Origin: an uncultured Prevotellaceae bacterium
GTDB lineage: Bacteria > Bacteroidota > Bacteroidia > Bacteroidales > Bacteroidaceae
Direction of reading: 5' to 3'
Length of the DNA: 5,203 bases
Assembly: GCA_947176655.1 (NCBI GenBank)
Contig: CAMWRK010000166.1
Coordinates: 1 to 5,203 of the forward strand
Below are positions 1 to 5,203 of the stretch, in pieces. The stretch's first letter is position 1. Every line of letters begins with the position of its first letter. A model generated the notes under the pieces. It had not been told where the DNA came from and ran no database searches. It saw only the letters and a list, made by a program, of their open reading frames with translations. Both the position numbers and the translations under genes were made by a program.

Positions 1-627
1 CTGTGGTACAATGCTATCAAGTTCTCCATAGACCTTTGCGCACACACCGGTGACGCGAAGAACGTGAAGCTGCTATCCGAACTGGCGGAACAGGTGGGCA
101 AGAGTTTCGTGCAGATGTTCTGGAACGAGCACGGCTACCTGTGCGACTATTGCGTTGACGGTTACCGTGACTATCTCGTGCGTCCGAACATGATTTTCGC
201 CGTTGCTTTCGACTACAGCCCGCTGGACAAGAAACAGCAGAAATCGGTTCTGGACTACTGTACCAAGGAATTGCTGACCCCGAAGGGTCTGCGCAGCCTG
301 TCGCCCAAAAGCTCCGGCTACAACCCGATGTATGTGGGGCCTCAGGTGCAGCGCGACTATGCCTACCATCAGGGAACAGCATGGCCGTGGCTGGCCGGTT
401 TCTACATGGAGGCGTGTCTGAATGTTCACAAGATGTCGCGCGTAAGTTTCGTGGATCGTCTGCTTGTAGGCTACGAGGAGGAACTCTTCTATCATTGCAT
501 AGGAACGATACCCGAACTGTTCGACGGCAACCCTCCGTTCCACGGACGCGGAGCCATATCCTTTGCCATGAACGTGGCTGAGATAATGCGTGTTGTAAAA
601 CTTCTGGACAAGTATAATGAATATTAA
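1..627 (+). CDS. Glycogen debranching enzyme, C-terminal part (5' end outside window)
   Basis: The reading frame is open from base 1 to a TAA at 625-627 and gives 208 residues with no start in the window. It resembles the C-terminal (alpha/alpha)6-barrel domain of amylo-alpha-1,6-glucosidase (GDE_C, GH133-type), which hydrolyses alpha-1,6 branch points of glycogen in the cytoplasm. Visible family blocks, numbered from the first codon, are LWYNA at 1-5, RPN at 61-63, LRSLSPKSSGYN at 97-108, YHQGTAWPWLAG at 122-133, and IPELFDG at 170-176. By comparison with GH15-like barrels, Glu172 in the last block is the likely catalytic base (inference). Complete Bacteroidota homologues are roughly 640-660 residues, so about two thirds lies upstream. 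The gene ends 18 bases before the glycosyltransferase, consistent with one operon. A GTG at 64 gives a shorter reading, but homology continues upstream of it, so it is not the start. Confidence 0.9.
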   Translation: MWYNAIKFSIDLCAHTGDAKNVKLLSELAEQVGKSFVQMFWNEHGYLCDYCVDGYRDYLVRPNMIFAVAFDYSPLDKKQQKSVLDYCTKELLTPKGLRSLSPKSSGYNPMYVGPQVQRDYAYHQGTAWPWLAGFYMEACLNVHKMSRVSFVDRLLVGYEEELFYHCIGTIPELFDGNPPFHGRGAISFAMNVAEIMRVVKLLDKYNEY

Positions 628-630
628 ATA

Positions 631-637
631 AAGGAGG
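631..637 (+). promoter_or_regulatory. Strong Shine-Dalgarno for the glycosyltransferase gene
   Basis: AAGGAGG lies in the 18-base gap after the debranching enzyme stop codon, 8 bases before the ATG at 646. It supports that ATG as the start. The GH57 gene (before 2009) and the cupin gene (before 4153) have A-rich leaders without such a motif, which is the usual state in Bacteroidota. This site therefore stands out within the window. Confidence 0.75.
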
Positions 638-645
638 ACACATAC

Positions 646-1953
646 ATGAAAGTATTAATGTTCGGATGGGAGTTTCCTCCTAAGATTTATGGAGGTCTCG
701 CTGTAGCCAGCTACGGTATCACCAAGGGACTCAGTCTGCAGGGTGATGTGGACACGACGTTCTGTATGCCCAAACCCACGGGCGAAGAGGAGAACTTCCT
801 CAAAATCGTCAACATGAGCCAGGTGCCTGTAGTGTGGCGTGATGTCAACTACGACTGGATAAAGGACAGGTTTGTCGGTCACAGGGCAGAGGACTATTAC
901 CGTTTCCGTGACCACCTCTATGCCGATTTCAATTATCTGCAAGGTCTGGACGATCTTGGCTGCATGCAGTTTGCCGGCGGCTATCCGGCCAATCTACATG
1001 ACGAGATCAACAACTTCAGCATCATTGCCGGTGTGCTTGCACGCAGCGAGGAGTTCGACCTGATCCATGCCCACGACTGGCTGACGTACCCGGCAGGCGT
1101 ACATGCCAAGATGGTCAGCGGCAAGCCACTGTGCATACATGTGCACGCTACGGACTTCGACCGTTCGCGCGGCAAGGTCAACCCCACGGTATACAGCATA
1201 GAGAAGAACGGTATGGATCATGCAGACTGCATAATGTGCGTGTCAGAGCATACGCGCCAGACCGTGATAAACCAGTATCACCAGGATCCGCGCAAGTGTG
1301 TCGCCATGCACAATGCCGTTTATCCGTTGAGCCAGGAACTGGTGGATATTGTCCCGAACAAGACTCCGGGCGAGAAGGTTGTAACGTATCTGGGGCGCAT
1401 AACGATGCAGAAGGGACCCGAATATTTCGTCGAGGCAGCGGCAAAGGTCTTGCAGCGCACGCGTAACATCCGTTTCTGCATGGCCGGCAGCGGCGACATG
1501 ATGAATGCCATGATACAGCTGGCTGCAGAGCGCGGCATTGCCGACAGGTTCCATTTCCCCGGGTTCCAGAAAGGCCGTCAGGTGTACGAGGCATACAAGA
1601 ATTCAGATGTCTTCGTCATGCCCTCGGTGTCAGAACCTTTCGGCATAGCACCCCTTGAGGCGATGCAGTGCGGCTGTCCTTCCATCATATCCAAACAGTC
1701 GGGTTGCGGCGAGATTCTGGACAACGTAATAAAGGTGGACTACTGGGATATAGATGCCATGGCCGATGCCATGTACAGCGTGTGCACCAACGATGCCTTG
1801 TACAAATATCTTTCCGAGGAGGGTGTCAAGGAGGTTGACCGCATTACATGGGAGAAGGTGGGGCTGCGCATCAGAGAATGCTATGACCAGCTGTGCGGTA
1901 GAGGCTACTTTAATAACGATGATTACCTGAATGCTGTAAGGAACATCAAGTGA
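646..1953 (+). CDS. GT-B glycosyltransferase, probable glycogen/starch synthase-like
   Basis: This complete 435-residue protein has the GT-B fold of GT4/GT5 enzymes and would transfer glucose from a nucleotide sugar to a growing alpha-1,4-glucan in the cytoplasm. The N-terminal domain opens with a short beta strand, then WEFPPKIYGGLAVASYG at 8-24, where the Gly-Gly loop resembles the K-x-G-G loop of glycogen synthases. HAHDW lies at 141-145. The C-terminal nucleotide-sugar domain starts near 246, with LGR at 249-251, QKGPEYF at 255-261 and AGSGD at 280-284. Glu330 and Glu338 in EPFGIAPLE form the E-x7-E motif. The start is fixed by a strong Shine-Dalgarno 8 bases upstream. It lies between a debranching enzyme and a GH57 protein, which supports a glycogen role. 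Donor choice (ADP- or UDP-glucose) cannot be read from sequence; UDP-glucose-dependent glycogen synthesis has been reported in Prevotella. Tandem TGA-TAA stops end the gene. A general GT4 transferase is the alternative. Confidence 0.85.
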   Translation: MKVLMFGWEFPPKIYGGLAVASYGITKGLSLQGDVDTTFCMPKPTGEEENFLKIVNMSQVPVVWRDVNYDWIKDRFVGHRAEDYYRFRDHLYADFNYLQGLDDLGCMQFAGGYPANLHDEINNFSIIAGVLARSEEFDLIHAHDWLTYPAGVHAKMVSGKPLCIHVHATDFDRSRGKVNPTVYSIEKNGMDHADCIMCVSEHTRQTVINQYHQDPRKCVAMHNAVYPLSQELVDIVPNKTPGEKVVTYLGRITMQKGPEYFVEAAAKVLQRTRNIRFCMAGSGDMMNAMIQLAAERGIADRFHFPGFQKGRQVYEAYKNSDVFVMPSVSEPFGIAPLEAMQCGCPSIISKQSGCGEILDNVIKVDYWDIDAMADAMYSVCTNDALYKYLSEEGVKEVDRITWEKVGLRIRECYDQLCGRGYFNNDDYLNAVRNIK

Positions 1954-2008
1954 TAACAGAAGCGGTGACGCTGAACATATTAGAAATCCAAACTTAATAA
2001 TACAAGTT

Positions 2009-3514
2009 ATGAAACAGATTTGTTTATATTTTGAGATACACCAACCGGTACATCTGAAGCGTTATCGTTTCTTCGAAATCGGCAAGGATCACTATTACTA
2101 TGACGATTACGAGAACGAGCGTTCCATTCGCGACATTGCGGACAACAGCTATATTCCGGCTCTCGGCACACTGCTGGAAATGTGCAGACAGAATGACAGT
2201 TTCAAGTGTTGCTTCTCTCTCTCTGGCGTTGCCATAGAGATGCTTGAACAGTACGCACCAGAGGTCATCGACCTGCTACAGCAGATTGCGGAGACAGGCA
2301 AGGCCGACTTTCTGGCAGAGCCGTATAGCCATGGTCTGGCATCCATAGGCAGCGAGGAGAGTTTCAAGAACGAGGTGGAACGTCTGGCACACCGTGTACA
2401 TGAACTCTTCGGCATTACTCCAAAAGTAATGCGTAACTCAAACCTGATATACAGCGACGAGATAGGCAGCATGGCTGCCGACATGGGATACAAGGGTATC
2501 ATCGTGGAGGGTGCCAAGCACATTCTCGGATGGAAGAGTCCGCACTATGTTTACTCCTGCGCCGTCGACAACCGTATCTCAGTGCTGATGCGCGACTACA
2601 AACTGAGCGATGACATCTGTCTGCGCTTTTCGGACCGCAGCTGGAGCGAATTCCCCCTTATGGCGGACAAATATATTGACTGGATTGCCGGACTGCCACA
2701 AAACGAGGAGGTCATAACCATTGGTATGGAACTGTGTGCCATAGGTATGTCACAGCCTCTTTCCAGCAACATACTGGATTTCATCAAGGCTCTGCCGGCA
2801 TGCGCAGCACAGCGGGGCATAGGTTTCGCCACTCCAACGGAACTGGTGGAGGGGCGCAAGCCGGTGGACACCATAGACGTGTCGTATCCCATGTCGTGGA
2901 ACGACGAGGAGCGCGATGTCTCCGGATGGCTGGGCAACACCATGCAGCGTGAGGCTTTTGCCAAACTGTACGAGGAGAAACTTGTGGGGCGCATACTGGC
3001 ATGCAAGGATCGCCGTATAAAGCAGGACTGGGATCGTATTCAGGCAACCAACAATTTCCAGTATATGACCACCAAGCCTCAGGCAGTGCCTATGTCACGC
3101 AGTTTCTATGACAGCGCGTTCGATGCTTTCACGAACTACATGAACATTCTTGGTGACTTCCTGAAGAGAGTGAATGATCTGTTCTCCGAAAGTGTGGAGA
3201 ACGATGAGCTGAATGCGCTCTACACCCAGATTGCCAACCTTGGTGACGAACTGTCCGTCAAGGAAAACGAGGTAAGCGTTCTCCGCGCACGTCTGGAGAA
3301 ATACGAGGGTAAAGCCGAGAAGGAAGAAAAGGTTGCACAGGCTGCGCCAAAGGAGACAGAACCGAAGAAGAAGGCTGTCAGGAAGACTCCTGCAAAAGCA
3401 GCTCCCAAGGCTATGACAGAGCGGACACCTGCCACAGAGACTACCGAAACCAAAGTTCCGGTCAAGGCTCCTGCCAAAAAGACTGCCGCAAAGAAGACAG
3501 CAGACAAGAAGTAA
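2009..3514 (+). CDS. GH57 alpha-amylase-like protein, probably catalytically inactive, with Lys-rich tail
   Basis: This complete 501-residue protein is related to GH57 alpha-amylases (EC 3.2.1.1-type). GH57 family blocks visible are HQP at 11-13, the AEPYSHGL block at 103-110, RNSNLIY at 142-148, and SWNDEERDVSGWLGN at 296-310. In active relatives the third block reads RNTELIY, with Glu as nucleophile; here residue 145 is Asn (codon AAC at 2441-2443). The fourth block, usually a DYETFGEH-like segment carrying the acid/base Asp, is replaced by IGMELCAIG at 238-246, with no Asp from 235 to 256. GH57 alpha-amylase-like homologues lacking catalytic residues are known in Bacteroides and Prevotella. 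A helical domain follows (about 340-395), then a likely coiled coil (397-432) and a Lys/Ala/Pro/Thr tail (about 433-501). No signal peptide is seen, so it is cytoplasmic. It is 55 bases after the transferase and the last gene before a strong terminator. A role in binding glycogen or partner enzymes is inference. Confidence 0.88.
   Translation: MKQICLYFEIHQPVHLKRYRFFEIGKDHYYYDDYENERSIRDIADNSYIPALGTLLEMCRQNDSFKCCFSLSGVAIEMLEQYAPEVIDLLQQIAETGKADFLAEPYSHGLASIGSEESFKNEVERLAHRVHELFGITPKVMRNSNLIYSDEIGSMAADMGYKGIIVEGAKHILGWKSPHYVYSCAVDNRISVLMRDYKLSDDICLRFSDRSWSEFPLMADKYIDWIAGLPQNEEVITIGMELCAIGMSQPLSSNILDFIKALPACAAQRGIGFATPTELVEGRKPVDTIDVSYPMSWNDEERDVSGWLGNTMQREAFAKLYEEKLVGRILACKDRRIKQDWDRIQATNNFQYMTTKPQAVPMSRSFYDSAFDAFTNYMNILGDFLKRVNDLFSESVENDELNALYTQIANLGDELSVKENEVSVLRARLEKYEGKAEKEEKVAQAAPKETEPKKKAVRKTPAKAAPKAMTERTPATETTETKVPVKAPAKKTAAKKTADKK
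3197..3511 (+). other. Coiled coil plus low-complexity Lys/Ala/Pro-rich tail of the GH57 protein
   Basis: These codons encode residues 397-501 of the GH57 protein. The first part (397-432) is rich in Leu, Glu and Lys with heptad-like spacing (for example LNALYTQIANLGDEL). From about 433 it becomes strongly basic low-complexity sequence with recurring AAPK, PAKA and KKTA units, ending in KKTAAKKTADKK. This resembles histone H1-like or AAPK-rich bacterial tails and is probably disordered. It lies outside the GH57 catalytic fold. Its partner (DNA/RNA, glycogen-bound acidic proteins, or membrane) cannot be inferred. Confidence 0.75.
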
Positions 3515-3549
3515 TAGCGGCCTGTTGTTACATCTTGTGTATTTTGTGT

Positions 3550-3589
3550 GGATTTAGTGAAGGGTTCTTCACTAAATCCCTTTTTCTTT
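3550..3589 (+). terminator. Rho-independent terminator of the glycogen operon
   Basis: GGATTTAGTGAAG (3550-3562) pairs perfectly with CTTCACTAAATCC (3567-3579) around a 4-base GGTT loop. A C and the T-run TTTTTCTTT follow. The hairpin starts 35 bases after the GH57 stop codon, so the GH57 gene is the last gene of the operon. On the minus strand the hairpin is followed by an A/C-rich sequence rather than U, so it should act mainly on plus-strand transcripts. Its right arm and T-run overlap the 3' end of the convergent hxlR gene. Confidence 0.9.
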
Positions 3590-3946
3590 ATCTACAGACC
3601 TGTCACGCATAATGTCAGGCATGTTCTGTACAGCCCATTCGATGAGATTGTCGATTATTGGCATGATGGAATGGGCACGACCGGTGAGCGAATACTCTAC
3701 ACGTGGAGGCACTTCGGCATATACATGGCGCGTGATGAAACCATCCTGTTCAAGATGACGCAGCGTCTGTGCCAGCATTTTCTGGCTGATGTCTGGCAGG
3801 TCATGGCGTAGGGTAGTGAAACGCATGGTGCCGCGTGTTTCCAGAGTGTATAAAACAAGCAATGACCAGCGGTCGCAAATGCGTGTCAGGATATTACGGA
3901 TGGGACACCTTGGAAATAGTTCCGGTTCGAATTTGGGTTTACTCAT
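3572..3946 (-). CDS. HxlR-family winged-helix transcriptional regulator
   Basis: This is a 124-residue DNA-binding protein of the HxlR/MarR-like winged helix-turn-helix family, which usually acts as a dimer. Family features are CPIRNIL at 14-20, DRWSLLVLYTL at 25-35, FTTLRHDLPDISQKMLAQTL at 43-62 (helix-turn-helix), LEQDGFITR at 65-73, and PRVEYSLT at 81-88 (wing). Cys14 lies where several HxlR proteins, such as YodB and QorR, carry a conserved redox-sensing Cys; Cys24 is also present. The ATG at 3946 (MSKPKFEPEL) is preferred. An in-frame ATG at 3997 adds 17 residues with no family similarity and crosses the likely promoter. The gene is divergent from a cupin gene, the usual layout for a local regulator and its target. 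Its last six codons and stop lie in the terminator of the convergent glycogen operon. The inducer is unknown. Confidence 0.9.
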   Translation of the reverse strand: MSKPKFEPELFPRCPIRNILTRICDRWSLLVLYTLETRGTMRFTTLRHDLPDISQKMLAQTLRHLEQDGFITRHVYAEVPPRVEYSLTGRAHSIMPIIDNLIEWAVQNMPDIMRDRSVDKEKGI

Positions 3947-3951
3947 ATATA

Positions 3952-3959
3952 CAAATGTA
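3952..3959 (-). promoter_or_regulatory. Candidate -7 promoter element for hxlR
   Basis: Read on the minus strand this is TACATTTG, a full match to the Bacteroides -7 consensus TAnnTTTG. It ends 5 bases before the chosen hxlR start, so the transcript would have almost no leader. No good -33 TTG lies 19-21 bases upstream, so the call is tentative. Confidence 0.4.
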
Positions 3960-4036
3960 CAGCATTTCATTTGCATGCCATGGCACTGATAGTACATTTC
4001 TGTATTAAATAATGTTAATCGTCTTTACGGTAATTA

Positions 4037-4080
4037 ATTGAGGTTGTACAATAGTTACATTGAGGTAACTATCTTACCTC
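4037..4080. promoter_or_regulatory. Overlapping palindromes and direct repeat, candidate HxlR operator
   Basis: Two perfect inverted repeats overlap here. The first is ATAGTTAC at 4051-4058 and GTAACTAT at 4065-4072, with a 6-base spacer. The second is GAGGTAA at 4062-4068 and TTACCTC at 4074-4080, with a 5-base spacer. ATTGAGGT also occurs twice, at 4037-4044 and 4059-4066, exactly 22 bases apart (about two helical turns). The cluster lies between the divergent hxlR and cupin genes and ends 11 bases before the cupin -33 element. Such dyads suit a dimeric winged-helix regulator. No U-run follows, so a terminator is unlikely. Binding by the adjacent HxlR protein is inferred from position only. 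Confidence 0.6.
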
Positions 4081-4090
4081 CGGGTGCGCT

Positions 4091-4122
4091 CTTGTACGGA
4101 ATGCGGAAAGCCAGTATCTTTG
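4091..4122 (+). promoter_or_regulatory. Bacteroides-type promoter for the cupin gene
   Basis: A TTG at 4092-4094 is followed, after a 20-base spacer, by TATCTTTG at 4115-4122, a full match to the TAnnTTTG -7 element. Both spacing and sequence fit the Bacteroidota primary sigma-factor consensus. Transcription should start a few bases downstream, leaving a leader of roughly 25 bases before the ATG at 4153. Confidence 0.8.
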
Positions 4123-4152
4123 TAACATCTTAAACCAATAAAACGAATTGTT

Positions 4153-4545
4153 ATGTCACAGAATTATGCATGCAAATCACTCAATGGATGGGCAAATGTC
4201 CATGGCAAAATTTTTCTTGGAGAAGAGTTGGGGATGACCGGTGCACAGGCATCTCTTCAGCGTCTTGCTCCAGGTGAGGATGCTCCTTTTCTTCATTCGC
4301 ACAAAACGCATGAGGAACTCTACATCATCATTTCCGGCAATGGTGAATATCAGGTAGACGGAGAGATTTTTCCGGTTGCCGAGGGCAGCATTATACGTGT
4401 TGCGCCCGAGGGTGTCCGTGCTCTCCGCAATACAGGCAACATCGACATGGTGATGTGCTGTGTGCAGTATCAGGCTGGAAAGTTTGGCGCAAGTGATGAC
4501 TTCATGATTGATGCCAATATCTCCGCTGAGCCGGTGAAGTGGTAA
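4153..4545 (+). CDS. Small single-domain cupin protein
   Basis: This 130-residue protein is a single conserved beta-barrel cupin, probably cytoplasmic with no signal peptide. Cupin motif 1 is clear: Gly41, His48, His50, Glu55 and Gly62 (segment LHSHKTHEELYIIISG at 47-62), giving three possible metal ligands. Motif 2 begins with VDGEIFPVAEGS at 68-79 and continues PEGVRALRNTG at 85-95; the usual fourth ligand His is replaced, with Ala at position 90. Either the metal site has three protein ligands or function has shifted. The ATG at 4153 follows a well-placed promoter and an A-rich leader. It is divergent from hxlR, so that regulator probably controls it. The substrate is unknown. Related small cupins are often annotated only as cupin-domain proteins, and sugar isomerase, dioxygenase or sensing roles cannot be separated here. 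Confidence 0.85.
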   Translation: MSQNYACKSLNGWANVHGKIFLGEELGMTGAQASLQRLAPGEDAPFLHSHKTHEELYIIISGNGEYQVDGEIFPVAEGSIIRVAPEGVRALRNTGNIDMVMCCVQYQAGKFGASDDFMIDANISAEPVKW

Positions 4546-4570
4546 TGACAGAATATGACCTTAATTGGAC

Positions 4571-4616
4571 AAAAGGCCTGCCAGTTAACACATAACGTGT
4601 TGCCGGCAGGCTTTTT
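4571..4616. terminator. Bidirectional terminator between cupin and HAD genes
   Basis: GCCTGCC (4576-4582) pairs with GGCAGGC (4605-4611), with an inner helix AACAC (4587-4591) and GTGTT (4597-4601) around a 5-base loop. The stem is flanked by AAAA (4571-4574) on the left and TTTTT (4612-4616) on the right, so both strands give a U-run. It starts 26 bases after the cupin stop and lies 42 bases beyond the stop of the convergent HAD gene, so it can serve both. Confidence 0.85.
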
Positions 4617-4657
4617 ATTATATGCGATTATTGGAACTTTAATCTTCAGTATACATA

Positions 4658-5203
4658 CTATTGTTGCAGCATCTTACGCAGTTCCCGTTCGTATTGTATG
4701 GCATTTGCAAAGACGATGCCTGACATGCCGACACGACGTGCTCCTTCCACGTTCTCCGTCTTATCATCTGTAAAGAGACATTCTGATGGTTTAAGACCGA
4801 AACGTTCGCACAGGCATAGGTAGATTTCCGGCTCCGGTTTGAGGAGCTTTTCCTCTGAGGATATGACCCAGCCATCCAACAGTTGGAAGATGGGATATTG
4901 TTCCATGATATGATAAACCTTACTGCTCCAGTTTGTTATGCCATATAACATAAAGCCTTCCTTTTTAAGCTGTAGCAGTAAATCACGCATGCCTTCCATT
5001 TCTCCTGTCACTATCTCTGAGAACTGGCGGTCGAAGATTCCTATCTCTCTTTCAAATTCGGGATGCTCTGCAATAAGCTTTTTCATTGTCTCAGCAAAGG
5101 GGAGCACCTCGCGGTCGAGTATGCGGAACATCTCCTCGTTCTCGAATAGCTGTGTAAATCTCTCGCGCTTATCTTCGTCACTGATGTAGCGACGGTAGAA
5201 CAT
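4658..5203 (-). CDS. HAD-superfamily phosphatase, subfamily IA type (N-terminus outside window)
   Basis: This minus-strand frame gives 181 residues, ending with TAG at 4660-4658. It looks like a haloacid dehalogenase-like hydrolase near the YihX/'HAD family phosphatase' group, cytoplasmic phosphohydrolases acting on sugar phosphates or similar small molecules. Visible parts, numbered from the edge ATG, are a helical cap (about 1-75), motif II GITNWSS at 88-94 (Thr90), motif III Lys122 in LKPEPEIY, and motif IV with Asp146-Asp147 in FTDDKTENVEGA. Motif I (DxDxT/V), with the nucleophilic Asp, is missing. It normally lies a few residues before YRRY-like sequence, so the ATG at the window edge is probably internal and the gene continues to the right. 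YihX acts on glucose 1-phosphate, which would fit glycogen metabolism, but substrate cannot be assigned. It is convergent with the cupin gene and not in the glycogen operon. Confidence 0.85.
   Translation of the reverse strand: MFYRRYISDEDKRERFTQLFENEEMFRILDREVLPFAETMKKLIAEHPEFEREIGIFDRQFSEIVTGEMEGMRDLLLQLKKEGFMLYGITNWSSKVYHIMEQYPIFQLLDGWVISSEEKLLKPEPEIYLCLCERFGLKPSECLFTDDKTENVEGARRVGMSGIVFANAIQYERELRKMLQQ

Noticed and set aside
17..643. Long antisense open frame opposite the debranching enzyme, with a second one at 73-543
   Set aside because: Both lie fully opposite a well-conserved coding region, are rich in Arg/Ser/Pro or His/Val as expected from a mirrored frame, and show no recognisable domain or own promoter.
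1178..1594. Antisense frame opposite the glycosyltransferase (138 residues), with others at 1243-1554 and 1320-1538
   Set aside because: Several overlapping minus-strand frames opposite one strong gene are typical of shadow frames in about 50% GC DNA; Cys/Arg-rich composition and no family resemblance.
1961..1972. Small hairpin AGCG-GTGA-CGCT with a GNRA-type loop between transferase and GH57 genes
   Set aside because: Only four base pairs and no U-run, so it is too weak to call a terminator or regulatory RNA; easily explained by chance.
3548..3811. Plus-strand frame of 87 codons opposite hxlR
   Set aside because: It starts inside the terminator hairpin and lies opposite the conserved HxlR domain; no ribosome-binding or promoter signal.
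3947..3997. Extended hxlR start at 3997 giving 141 residues
   Set aside because: The 17 extra residues match nothing in HxlR proteins and would cover the candidate promoter; family members usually begin close to the CPI/CP motif, as with the start at 3946.
4555..4773. Plus-strand 72-codon frame after the cupin gene, with a hydrophobic N-terminal part
   Set aside because: It crosses the bidirectional terminator and runs into the 3' end of the HAD gene on the other strand; the hydrophobic stretch comes from the T-rich terminator.

Overview
The window looks like chromosomal DNA from a Bacteroidota species, most likely order Bacteroidales and Prevotella-like. Three things suggest this: the gene order debranching enzyme - glycosyltransferase - GH57 protein, familiar from Bacteroides/Prevotella genomes; a good match to the Bacteroides promoter consensus (TTG, 20-bp spacer, TAnnTTTG) upstream of the cupin gene; and A-rich start regions mostly without a Shine-Dalgarno. 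The species cannot be named from sequence alone.

Left part (1-3589): three tightly packed plus-strand genes form the end of a glycogen/alpha-glucan operon. They are the C-terminal third of a glycogen debranching enzyme, a complete GT-B glycosyltransferase resembling glycogen/starch synthases, and a GH57 'alpha-amylase' homologue. The operon ends in a strong intrinsic terminator with a perfect 13-bp stem. The debranching enzyme would remove alpha-1,6 branches and the transferase would extend alpha-1,4 chains. The GH57 protein keeps the family scaffold but appears to lack both catalytic carboxylates. It also carries a coiled coil and a Lys/Ala/Pro-rich tail of about 70 residues, so it is more likely a binding, scaffold or regulatory protein than an amylase.

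Middle part (3572-4616): an HxlR-family regulator (minus strand) and a small cupin (plus strand) are divergently transcribed around a 206-bp intergenic region. That region holds overlapping perfect palindromes just upstream of the cupin promoter, so a local regulator-target pair is likely. The hxlR gene ends inside the terminator of the glycogen operon.

Right part (4571-5203): a hairpin with U-runs on both sides separates the cupin gene from a convergent HAD-superfamily phosphatase. The phosphatase gene runs off the right edge and lacks its N-terminal catalytic motif in this window.

No tRNA, rRNA, CRISPR array or insertion sequence was seen. The points most worth following are the probably inactive GH57 protein with its histone-like tail and the overlapping palindromes in the hxlR/cupin region.
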